Shown here piece by piece: positions 35,201 through 48,400 of a DNA stretch of 64,000 nucleotides. The notes beneath the pieces are model-generated. The model was not told the origin of the DNA. It made no database searches and worked only from the letters and a program-made list of their open reading frames with translations. The stretch lies in the NCBI GenBank assembly GCA_014773175.1, contig VXCM01000339.1, positions 620,001 through 684,000 of the forward strand. The letters are read 5' to 3'. The position numbers were made by a program, and so were the translations under genes. Position 1 is the stretch's first letter, and every line of letters starts with the position of its first letter. This stretch comes from Lucifuga dentata. Lineage: Eukaryota; Chordata; Actinopteri; Ophidiiformes; Bythitidae.

Positions 35201-37358
35201 GAAATGGAGAATCATAATGAAAAGGGTAGCAGTTAAAAGGCAAATTGGAAGAAGGCTTGATATGCAAGTAGCTAATTTGTCTATCAAGCTTTCAACAGCT
35301 GGACTAGGCTAATGCATGGGCTGCTAGACTGTTTTAGCCTTAGGCAATAAGCCCTAAACAACAGTTATGCAAAATCTCAAATCACAGCTCTTCCTTGTAG
35401 ATTTCCACTGTAGACAAGGATCAAGATCTTGTTTTTAGTTCTCATGCTTGAATAGTCTCTCATTACTCTGTTGTTAGGAATAATGGGAGGATTATGTTTT
35501 TATTCTATCAGGCTGTACTAGATCAGATATGGAATGACAGCATGGAATGGCAATCTCTCTGTACAGTTAAAATCCAAGCTTGCTCATCTGGTACAGGCTG
35601 CCATGAAGGTCATGGGGTGGAATGAACATCAGTCCCTCCAGTCAATATATGATCAGTCTGTTCTCAGGCTTGCACAGAAAATATTGTCTGATCCATCTCA
35701 TACTCTCCACGCCAAGTATGAGTTCTTACCCTTTAAAACTCAACCGTTTTAAAAATTCATTTGTGCCTAATTCAATCAAAATTTTAAACAACGTTGACTG
35801 AGGCTGCGGCGTTGTGCAATGGCTTCATGATGCTCTTATCTGGTTGTGTATGTGCAATATGTGTTGTGTAATATGCGCAATTTTGTGCAATATGTGTAAT
35901 TTTGTAATATGTGCAACGTGGGACTTCGGGTGTGATTTACTTCAATGTGGTGATTATAAGTGTGCAGCACTTGAGTCCAAGACAAATTTCCCCATGGGGA
36001 CGATAAAGTATATTGTATCGTATCGTATTGTCTTCTCATACCCTGCCAACATATCAGGAGCATTCCCAAGAAAGGAGTTGGTATGTGGGACATAATAGTG
36101 GTTTTTATTTTATATATGCCGCTGTGCTTGTGGCCCATCGCCTCCTGCATGGATAGCCATAGGGATAGCGAGTACCTGTCATCTGTCTTCACATTCAGAT
36201 TAATAAAGGCAGGTGATTTTAGCCTCTACTGGATGATGACTTGTGCGACTTCATTTTGTTCTAGTGTAACTGACAGATGACAGGAGAGGGAGTGAGACAA
36301 TTTCTGTGTGTGCTGGTCAAGATGACGGTGACTCTGATTTGCTCACAAATCAGATGAAGTGTCAAACTGCTGTCTCACACCCTCAGGCAGAGCCATGTGT
36401 GTGTGGATGCACAGGTGTGTGCCAATGTGTTGTGGCTATAAGTGTTCTGTATTATGGTTTTGGTGATAGATGGATGTATCATCACCACACTGTGTTCCAC
36501 CTGCTCACTCATCTGCTGCCTGATCATCACCCCACCCTCCCCTTCTGCTCCTACACACCTTGTCCACAACGCTGCTCCTGATTCTGCTGCTGTGTGGGAC
36601 ATTGTTCTCTATATGTAGGCGCTGATGAAATTTTGAGGATGAGTGGTGAATTATTTAGGAGGGAGGGTTATGAAGGCAGCTTCGTGGTGTGTTGCTAGAG
36701 GGTATGAATCGATATGAGCCCCCACCCTCACCCCAACTCCCCATATTCCCTTGTCAGACTAAAGCTCTCTGATGTGAGTCAAGCCTAGAGCTGAGCCCTT
36801 TGCTGGCAGGGCTGCTCACCAGAGCCCGACTGTACAATGAAAAGAAATCTGGTCTCTGTCTCCTGCATCCACCTAGTGACATGGTGTCAATTAATCTACC
36901 CATATTCTTTCTTCAACCTCTTCCTCACCACCCCCAAGAGCCATCCACCTGCTATAAACAACACCCACCTCATCTCATTCCTCCCTAGAAACAAGGAACC
37001 CCCTATGATCTGCAACTGAGAGGAAATCAGAAGCAGAAGAAAGAAAGAGGTCAGAATATGTAAGTGTGATGCAAATTTGTGCAAAATTTATTAAGGTGAA
37101 TATAAAGTGTCAGATTGCATCTGCATCCAAGCTTCAGCCCAGTTATACATATGCGTAGGCACATACACACACACACACACACTGGTCTTTCTGTATGGAA
37201 GCCTTTTTTTTCTGAAACCACAGACACTCTGAGCAGAAGTCCAGACACGTGGCCACAGGCTAGACAGACTAGACCACCAGATGCACTGCGCCTCTGTGTA
37301 AGAGTCTGATATATATGAGAAAACCAAAGGAAATAGAAAAGGATTGTGTCTGTGTCCA

Positions 37359-37419
<61 letters not shown>

Positions 37420-40400
37420 CCTAATTCAGACTGACCACATCCACAGGAACAGATGGCAATCTCAAGGCCTGCCAAGTCTGTTCTTTTCCCCTGGTTCTGC
37501 TGGGGGGGGGGGGGGGGNGGGGGGGGGGGGGGTGGAGGCATGCACACAGATGTAGGGTATGACGCACATGCATACACACAAAATGGCAAAGCCTCATCCA
37601 TAGCTGTACCAGTTACCAGTTTGGAGGCTCGCATCGTTGCCTTCAATGAAGATTTGATTTCATGGACTTGATTTGTGCAGCACGAGTGCTTGGAGGCTTT
37701 CAAGACTGAATAAATGACCGTTTCCCAGCACCCACTCCCTTGTTTCACTTGACTGTCTAAGTGTCTTAGTCTATATCCATTTCTCTCTCTCTTTCTCTCC
37801 CTCTCTCTTTACCCATTTTGCTAAACCATTAAATGCCCCTCTCGTCCTCATCTGTGTATTGGGAGTCTAAGTTTGGCCAACATTGTCATTCTCTCTCTCT
37901 CTAGCGAATGAAATCCTGCCTCAAGAATGAGTAGTTACAGAGTCGGGACTTAACAACAAACACCTGAGGGGATCTTGGATTTCACAGCATCGATCAAAGA
38001 CAAATGGAAGAAGTTTCAACCTTGTGGTGAACTTAACATTCAGAGTTGAGTTTATCATCATTCATGAGACAGAAAAAAAAAACAGAAAAAACTCACAAGG
38101 ATGACAAAGCATTGCCTCAAGTTTGCTTTAACAATGATATGGAACAGAGGAGTCATCCAATGAAAAGCAATAAATCAGTGTCTAAACAAAAATAAAATGC
38201 ATCTTCATCTGTTGACCTTAAGAAAGCAAAAAGATTTAATTTCCTTCTTTTCCTTCCTTCGGTGCGATGCTCTTCCTGTTAATTCTTCAAGAGGCAGAGG
38301 GCTGAAATTATAGAGGGCTAAAAATAATGGCTCTATAAATAAGAGGTGCCCATTGAGAGTGATTGAGAGGCGAGGTCGCTAGGGATGCTGGGTAAGTTGG
38401 ATTCATTAGTGCTCGCTCCTTATGAAGAGTAGCCCCCACAACCCTCCCACACACAAAAAAGAGTACAGTATCCTTGTAAACAACACAGTGGTGCAGCTCA
38501 AAATCTCCAGTGAATTAAATACGTGTGCTTTCAACCTCCATCTTCTTAGCTCTCCTGCAAATTTTACCCCATCAGTACAATCCATCAGCCCTCATTACTG
38601 CTTCCCCCTTCCCTCGGAGGACTACACGCAGACCACATTCTTAAAGCATTGTTCATCCCCCAGTAGAGAAAGTAGTGTGTGTCTGCATTTGTGCACATGC
38701 GAGTGTGCACACATAGCAGAGGCAACCTGAATGTGTTTTATTATTCATACTCGTGTGGATCCTCTTTCAGCCCACAGACACCTGCCAGAGATACACAGTC
38801 CACATACTGATGTTCTCTCTATATTTTTACTTCCACCTCTCTTTCTCCTGCTGCGTTTAAGAGACTTTTACACATCAGGTTAATAAACACAATAAGCCAA
38901 CTTATCACCGAATCGCTTATCATGTGCCTGAAATACTCCACATATGTATGGTACTCATTCAAAACACCCTTGCTGTGCATTTAGAGTAGCTAAATGTCTT
39001 CTCTCGTACACCCACGCGCACACAGACACACACAATCAGACACTTTTATTGCCCTGATGCTCTTTTTAATGGCCCTTCTCCTCCCCCCTCCTCCCTCCCT
39101 GTATTGACGTCATGTCCATTAGGCCGTGCCTCCGGGCCTTTTTAGTGGAAGCTAGAGGACAGGACTTGAATGTATGAGAACCCCTTCTAGAGTCAATCTC
39201 CACCTGATAAACTCACCGTATTGGTCAATCTGACAGACATGGTTAGCTCAGCAATCTGTTCGGTCTCCCTGCACACTGCCATGACTATCAATTCACTGAG
39301 AGAAACCCACTCAGCTGTTTGTTAGAGGAGAAAGTGGTGCGTTACCGCATACACTAGCCTGTGAGCTCCTGAAGTTGCACCTGTTTATTCTCCCACACAC
39401 ACACAGAGGCCAAGAAATGCAGACAAACACAAGCACGTACACACGCAAACACACACATCCAAACTTGCACAGCCCAGATCAACTATCAGCGCACATAGGA
39501 GTGTTGATAGTTGAGCTGAGAGAAGACTATCTGTATCTGGTGGCAAAGAGGGTAACCCAGATACGCTGATGTATAGAGATAACGTCATCTGATCCACATC
39601 ACAATCATAAATCATTGCCTCCTCTAGCCTATTTCTCTCTCATTATGTTCCCATTGCAGTATCTGTAATTAGGGTCCTACTTACAGACCAAGGCTGTCTA
39701 AAGCAATACAGACTCGGTGTCACCCTTCAACCAAACTTGCACTGACTCCTAAACCTTTCATGAATATATAATGAGTGTAAAGGACATACTATCAGCATTT
39801 TTTTGCCAGGCAGCTTTGAGCATAGCAAAACAGAGCTAGTATTCAGGCTGGAGTGCTGACAAAGATGACTGGAGTGGTCAGAAATTTGAAAAGATGGCTT
39901 GGGGTCACGTCGATTCGGAGGTGAGAGGCCCTGCCAGATGAGAACAGGCCGAACTTGATGGCAGAAGCTTTTCCCTCAACTAAGAAATGAGCCCTCTGAA
40001 TGTAAAAATGAAGCTTGGTTTCTCAGACGAGATGTAATCAACGGTTTGTGCGGCTGGCTGAACTTCTAGAGCTCCGCTGTGGCTTAGTGCTGCAGATCTA
40101 AACACTGCCACTAACTGAAGCTGCTCCTTGCAAGCTCAATGTAATGAGAAATGAGACTGAAATTCAGCATGGCACGGGAGGGAAAATCACCCAAGGAGGA
40201 ACAGGGGGAAAAAGAAAGGCAGGGAGGAAAAGAAAAAAGAGCTCCAGGTTGTTTTGATAAATAACAGCAACAAAGTGTTCTGGGAACAGTACTATAACTC
40301 CAAACCATCATCATCATCATCATCATCAGGCTACATTAATAATAAATGAGTTTTATCAACTACAAATCACACAGATGTTTGACATATTGCACCAAAAGAG

Positions 40401-43400
40401 GGACAGTCACCTGATATGCTTTTACATTATTGGATGAACAAAAAAAGATAGTTCATGTTGACAATTCTCCTTTTATTTTATTTTTTTTAAACAATCAGAA
40501 AGCTATTGTACAGCACAGATTGCTTTGGAATGCCAAATAAATCACATTTTACATTTATCAGGTAAACAAGAAAAGCTTTCATCATCTGCTTAATTTCCGA
40601 AGTCATCCCCGTTGTGGACTGGTTTTCTAATACACACTTTTCCTCATATTTTCCCATCTTCTTGTGCTAGAAAGGAGTCACTTCCACAGTGAAGGAGAAA
40701 TCATGATTTAAGCCTCTCTCTACCTCAGTCTTATTTTCTACTATCCTTATCAGAGGGGGAAAACCTATAAAGGAGCCATTTGTCTTTGGAGTCCTTTTAA
40801 GTATCTTGCATTCAATCGAGTTGATATCTTTTTATTATGGGTGGTGTGTATTAGTCTGTGTACATGGTGGTATGTGGGTGACTTTGTGTTCTCCTTCAGT
40901 CTGCAATAACTATATATTAGAGGGAGGAGACACTGTATGTGTGTGTGTGTATGTATGTGGTTTTAGTATCACACAGGTAATTGGAAAACTGCTATCAAAG
41001 CTCTATAGGCAGATGGATGTCAAAGAAGACAGTGAGTGAGTATGTTTACATGCATGCTTTAATCCTGGCATTGGTCTGTGGTGCAAGTAAGACATACACA
41101 TGGATAGAATTAATAGATTTCGTGGTTTGCCAAATATACATGATGCATTGCATGATCAGAGTAAGCAGAGGGTCCTCCAGGTGAGGAAATACATGCAAAG
41201 GTGGCTTACTCCATTATAATGTTTACATGCTCAAATAAATTGATTTACAATTGCCTAGTCTAGGACTCAGAGTAAGCATACTTCAATTTTTGCTGTCTTT
41301 GATCTACATGACGTTTGAAAAAATACTCTTTATTGCCTTAAAGGACCATACCAGCCATTATGCATGTTTGAGCCTAATATATTCAATTTTCATACACGTA
41401 ATGTTACTGACAGTCATTTCCCAAAGCATACTATGGGAACGGTGAATTCATTTTTTTCCCCTACCTTCCAGACCACCATTGATTTCAGTTAATTATGGTA
41501 CACTATTAAAATCAACTTGTTGATACTTGAAACATTCTTGGGATAGGTAATCCATCATCGTGAACAAGACGTGTATTCATTTTTGTTTTCGAAGCCACGC
41601 AATTTTAGTGTTTAATTGCAATAAAAAGCGCAGAGTGAATGTATGTCTCCACCGGAGAATATAATCCCAAAAGAAGACCTGCGTTTATCGAAAAATTTAA
41701 ACGAGCATGACTTCAAAAGGCTGTGTAACTGTTAACATCGAAGGCGAAACATTGATTTTTAAGGTGAGTGTACTGCTTGAATATTTCATTTTGCCAGATT
41801 AAGAGATTTTGCAAAATATCAGGAAAGCTGAAATCCTTTGAGAAATGGTTGTCAGTAACGTAACATGTATAAAAACTGAATTTATTAGGCTCAAACATGC
41901 AAAATGGACAGTATGGTCCTTTAATCAAAGCATAATCAATGTTAAATATACATGTAAACATACTGAATGAGTGAGTGAGTGAGTGAGTGAGTGGTAAGAG
42001 TCAGTGGGGCATGAAGGAGAGTGAGTGACATCTGAGCCGTGAGGTTTTCCATCAGTCCATCTGTCCACTCAAGATGTGAAAACAAACAGGCCAGTCATTA
42101 GCCAGGCTCCAGCTGTTAAACCTTGGCCTCAAACTCTTGAACACTGCTCATCTATATGCACGCAAAATTATACACACATGGAAATATTGCAGACAACAGA
42201 CAAAAGTGAAGGACTCCTGCCCGCTGTGTACTAGATGTGCTCGGTAACTACACATTTAAAAATGAACCTTTGTGTTTTTTCTCTCATTTTTATGGTGTAA
42301 TATAGAAGGGAGCATGTGCTGAACATTGTTAGTTGCAAAAAATTGATGCCTGTAGAAATTTATCCAGTAGGATACTTCTGAACTGCCCTGAAAGCTTGGT
42401 TTTTCATACATCCTTTACTTCTATTTACATCAACCTGTAACTCACCTGGTGTTATACATCCCCAAAGGGGAGGGTGAGGCTAACAAGCGAGTGTTTGGCC
42501 AGCAATCATCTTTCAGAGTCTCTGTGCCAGCTCAGGCATGATGCAGTTGGCCAAACAGAACAGAGCAGGCTTTTAGGGAGGGGACCTTAAAGAGACAGTA
42601 CCTGAAGCAGCCTATTTTCATTCAGTGTGCATAGCGATGCTGCAGCAAGGAAGAGTAGAGGTAGATAAATGTGTTTTTGCCCATTAAAGTATTTCAAAGG
42701 TGTCAAAGTAAACATCTAAATGAAAATGAGAACATAGAAATCTGTTTAATATGTCCCCTTGCACATGTGCAACTTACTCATTTCATTCTGTTTTTCATTT
42801 CCTCCACATATAAAGCACATATAAATTCTAAATATGTTTAGTATACTTGGTCTTTGTGATATATTCAGTATGGAAAGCAGGCACACTCAGAGCTATAAAC
42901 CACTGCTATAAACAGGGAGCAGAGGCAGTAAGAACATAGAAATTGTGACTTCTACAGCTACTACCAATTTTAATAGATAAGCACAGATGCTGAAAGCAGA
43001 AGAAAAATTATGATATTCAAACTGAAACTGCTTGAAGGGGACATAACTGGCCAATGTTCAAAGTCTGGAAGTATCGAACTGCTCACTGTGACTGGGTCTT
43101 AGATCTCCCCAGGGAGCCTTTCCACCTTCAGCTCTCATCACAGCAAGCAGGCTGAGAGAAGCTGCAGTGTGAAATTATGCGTGTGCGTGTGAGTGCTCAT
43201 GATGTTGCATGGGCTTAGCTTTACATGGGCAAAACAACAAAGAATGAAATAAAACATCAAAGAATGGATTTTACACATAAGTGGTGTCATTCATTTTAAT
43301 TTAGCAGAAATGCTGAGTTTTATCTGAGTACTCAGCTTTATTCAATCCCGTCTGGAATTTGTGTCTGGAATGTTTTTTATTTATGTGTATAAATTTTGGA

Positions 43401-45406
43401 CATACTATATGATCCTATGTTCTTGATAAGGCTGGCTTGCAGATAGATTTGGAACATTCCTAAAAGCTTTCCTAAACGTATCTATATGTACAGATTTCGG
43501 TATATCTACATACTACAGACATACTACAGTTTGAAGGCCTGACAACCAATCAGATAAAGATGTATGATTGGTCACAATTACCAATAACAACCAAAGACTT
43601 TGAGGACAGAAATAAATATAGGGCTTTATTTCCATGCTGGCACAAGGCAAGCCGAGGCACAAACACTGGCAGATTACCAAGGCATCTTTTTGCATGACTT
43701 AACCTGTTTATTTCTTTTATGGCTCCAAACAAGCTTGCATACATGAGGGTCTTGTTGTTGTGTGCAACTGTGGTTGTGTTACACCTTAGTGCAAAACATT
43801 GTTAGTTTGGTTAATTTTTGTGTTTTATGTGTGTCTATTGAAAGGGTATAATGTGAAAAAAATTGTTTTGCTCCTTAAGAGTAAGCAACAAGCTAGCTGG
43901 GAAGAAAAAAGAATCGGGGGGAAAGAAATGCTTTTCTATAGTGTTCAGTTCTATCAGTAATTACTATCAATTGCATGATTCAGAAAAATTATTTTCTCAT
44001 TACTGTATGCATTTTAGTAGAAATAATCAGTTTATTTTGGAGCAGCATGATGAAACTCTCAAGTATGGGGGCAATAATGTACCTTGAAATTGAGACCAAA
44101 ATAGAGAGGAACAAAGAAATTGGTGAAAGTCAGAGGCAGACGGTCTTTAAAAGCCACAATTTCTCTAGTGTTTTGATGTCTGAAGTCTGACTGAACAGTC
44201 GGTGATGACTATGAAAGCTGAAGTAGTTTGTTTTTTCCTCATCTGTTTAAAGCCTAAAACATTTACATATATATTCATGCTGTTTCATCTGCCTGCTTGA
44301 TTTTCTCCTTACAATTTGGCAGACCCATCCCACCGCTCTCTTAATGCTGTGTGTTGTGGTGTGTTTATGAGTGTGTGTTTGCTTATGTGTGTTGCTCGCT
44401 TAAGATAGCAGGATGATTGAACAAACAATAACACCCTACATTATCATAAAATGTTTTTCTTTTTGAGCCTGAGTTAGCCAGCCCTCTAACTCATCTCACC
44501 TGGTAAACATTCTGATTCCCACTCTGTGGCTGGAAAGCATTTTTGTTGAGTTGTTCCAGATTAGTGAAGCACAGGTTAGCACAGGTGATGGTGCTCAAAA
44601 CAGCAGATGAACCACACTGATCAAAAGATGTGGAGGAAAATTGCAGTTGTCCTACACACAGTCTGTGTGTCTGTGTGTAGGGCACGACCTCTCGCATTCT
44701 CAAATCTGTAAGTATCAGATGAGTAAGACACACAATGACACATTTCGTTGTTTTTTTTTCACTTGGCAAACACCGCTATTGCGATTCACATTTCATGTGT
44801 ACAGCGTTGGAAAGTGCCGACATGCCTGCTTGGCACACACAGACACACACTTACAAACACATCTGTCTGTGCAGGTTCATCTCAGTCACCCAGGGGGTAA
44901 GATGTCTAGAAGGTTGGAGTTGAGTCACTGGACTGGAAAAAATAGCTTAAAGACGCTTCGCCATTCATCTGAAAGGCTTCTTCAGTTCTAACTGTAGCAG
45001 CAACAGTTATGAAACATCTTCAAGCGAAACATCTTCAATTTTACCAGTCCAGTGACTCAACTTCAACCTCCTAGCCATACCACCAGAATCAAATTACCTG
45101 TGATACAAGCTCTGTTAAGCACATTTTACAAAGTGGAAACAAAAGACATTTTACTGGCTCTTGTAGGGGTTTCAAAAAACACCAAAGTAATTTTACAACT
45201 TTCAAAGACTCTCCTTCATAAAACCATTTCAGAGATGAAATGGAAGTTATACAGTATTTGCTTCAAATGAAGAAAGAACAATTCCTTTGTGATGTATTAT
45301 TCACCAGAATGAAGTCCCTGAAAGTTGTTACCTGTCTCTTCACTTCACATGACTGGATAAGGGAAGAACAGGAAGAAGGGGGATAAAGGGGAAGGAGGGA
45401 GGGAGG

Positions 45407-45451
<45 letters not shown>

Positions 45452-48400
45452 TGAAGAAAACAGAGCTACCCTCTGAAACATGACAGCCCTAGGGGCCTTT
45501 GCATTTTACTGCAGTGGGCTCAAGAGGTGGAACGATTATGCACATACCCACAAAGCTAGTGGTGTCACGGGGATAGGTACACACACACAACACACACACA
45601 CACAAACATACACACACACAGGTATGTGCATTATTCAGGACACACAAACATGCATACCTGCAGATATACATGTAGACACATACACACATACATACACTTA
45701 TAATGTCTCTAGCATGTCAGTGGCTGGTACAGTGGACAGTGTATATTTTTAACAGGAATATGTTGTACTACACATTTTGAATTCTTGTTCAGACACAAAA
45801 CCTGCCTCTCTGTTGCTAATTTTAAAATTCATGACTCATCAATGGATTATGAACTCATCAGGAAGCAACGGAAACAATGCGACAGGCTTTGATTTGCTTC
45901 CAGTCAGACAGTGTTTGATGGTTAGTAGGGACAAAAAAAGGAAAAAAGCTAAGTTATAAGCATTCATATAAGACATATTGTTTAATATGGTGGGTGACAC
46001 AGATCATCCACCCAAAGCAGATTTCACCAGTATTTGGAATAATCTCAGACCCTATGCACATGGGATTATTTCACTCTGACGCAGTATATCCTTGATGCAG
46101 ATAGAATCGAGTGACAAGAGTGCAGAAACTTCCTAAAGTTGCTCAACTTACACTAAACAACAGACCCAACTTTGCAGACAAAAAAACAGCGCCTGAGGGG
46201 GGCATTTTGCAGAGATATCAGCTCATTGTCTGCTTCATAAATACCAGCATTACAATGAACTGAGCCATACTTGACTGTAAAAGCTCAAATAAATAATTTG
46301 GACTGAATCACCAAAGCCAATCTACAATTCATTAACAACAGAAGCTCCAGGTTGTGTTTCACATCACAAACTGCCTGACTGTTTGTGTTTTGAAGCTTTG
46401 GGAAAGGGTATAACTAGGTACTTTAAACGACTTTCACTCCACTGAAACACACATACACACATGCAGAACTGAAAGCCTCTGGAGGCTCAAAAACGCTGCC
46501 TGGAAAGAGTGTGGGAGTCAATTATAACACTGTGATCTGGGCCATAGATTACACTTTAATAATAAAAGTATCTAATTACTGCCTTGCATCCTTCACACCT
46601 CTTCTGCACTCCTTAATCATTATCACCCACTGGCCTGACATCACATGTAGTGGAACAACTGTAATGGAAAAAATAGCACACCATGTTTTGTGTATACACA
46701 GGTCTATGTGTACAGCACGGCAAGCTGTATTTTAATCTTATCTCTTTGGTAACATGTTCCCAGGGACCAACAGACCTGCTGTGCCCTCTGCACCGGCTGT
46801 GCAAGTTACTAATGGAGGGCAGAGCCAGAGGAGACACACAGAGCTAAGTGGCTGTGTAGGGCTGAGCAGCGAGGGCAGGAGGGTAGCAGCATTCGAACAT
46901 ACAGAGAAAAACCTCACAAAGGGCTGGTGCATGTAAGGTGAGTGGCATCGTTAATGTAAGAGTCCAATTAAGCCATGTCTGTCTGTGTGTATGCAAGAGA
47001 AAGAGAGAGAAATCAAGACTAGAATAGAAGCAGGGAGAAGTGAGCAGTGGTGAAAGAGCTACAGGGGAAAAATACATGTTCAGAAGGAAGCCTACTACTG
47101 TTGAAAGCAAATAGATGCAAGCAGTAAAAAGAACTTAAGTATATTTGTCAACATATGCACAAAGAACGGCCCCTGTCAGTGTGTTACATTACTGATGTAT
47201 TAACATGTATCTGGTGATGTGTGTACCCTACGTGTACCCTAAATATCCCAAAAATTGGGATACAGGGATTTCTTACCCAATACTGTGAAATAGTTTAGAA
47301 TGAATTTGGAAGAAAAGACTGAAAATTCTACAGTGAAATAATAAAAATCATAAAAATTAAAGACCACACAAATGTAGATTCTTCACCCAAAAACATAGAT
47401 AAAGCCAGTCTGTTGAGAAACCATTTGTCTAATTATGGGGTATTATCATGCTTTCAAGTCAATAGAAGGATTTAGAAGCTGTTTGAGCCCAATAAACACT
47501 ACCCACATTCAAGTTGTGTTACTCCCAACCATTTTCCAAACCATAAAACCTTATTTTAGTTTTTGTGTTATTTTGACCAAATCCCCTAATATTTCAAAAT
47601 CAATTTTTTTGGTGATGCACTCACCTTAAAATTCATTGTTTCACCTTCTAACACTTATGCACAATTGTGAAGGAACGATCATTTTACTTTCTTGGTAAAA
47701 GCAGTTTTTCTCCTGGGACTATATTTGTTCGTGGAAACATATATTTAGGTAATGCAGCTCCATGTTGACCCAGTAAAAATTAAGTAACTTCAACAAAAAA
47801 AATTTAATATATGTCACGATTGCTGTTATGGATGAACTATCTCAAGCACATTTCAAGTCTCTACTCTAAGTCTCAAGATTTTAATAGCGTACTGGAATGA
47901 ACTGAAACCAGTATTTGTCTGGAAGGCAGGAAAAACAATTATAATATTTACCGCTCCAGTAGTATGTTTTGGAAAATGGTTGGTGGTAATGTAACAGGTT
48001 GTATTTATTGAGCTCAAAATTGAAACATCACCGACGTGGTCCTTTAAGTTTGACAGACAGTTGGAGAGACAAGACTTGATAGCACTGTAGGTTTGGCTTG
48101 AATCTGAGATCTGTGTCACTCCACTAGGTGTTATCACTAACCTGACACCCAGCCAACGCAGTACTGAGTGTGCAGCAGCACCCAGCACCAGGATGGTGAA
48201 AGCGACCAGCAACAGAGCGGTGGTCAGGATGGTGCGCCTCACTTCCGTAGACGTGTCTCTTATAGCCAGGCTAAATGCCACGACACCTCTCAAGCCTGAG
48301 GGCAGAGAAGACATAACTGGATTACAACAACTATGAGTTCAACAACTAGAACCAAAGACACAGTAGACAGTTGTACATTAATTATAGGTGATAGATTTCA

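Larger units (their letters stand above)
28694..48141. other. slc9a9 19.4-kb intron between exons G and H1
   Basis: Non-coding. It holds microsatellites, a pyrimidine-rich tract with a perfect hairpin (29921-29961), a LINE 3' end (35490-36030), two TTAA-element copies wholly inside and most of a third, a foldback (44911-45069), a CRE-like site (39105-39112) and three N joins or their flanks. No exon is recognised. Confidence 0.7.
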
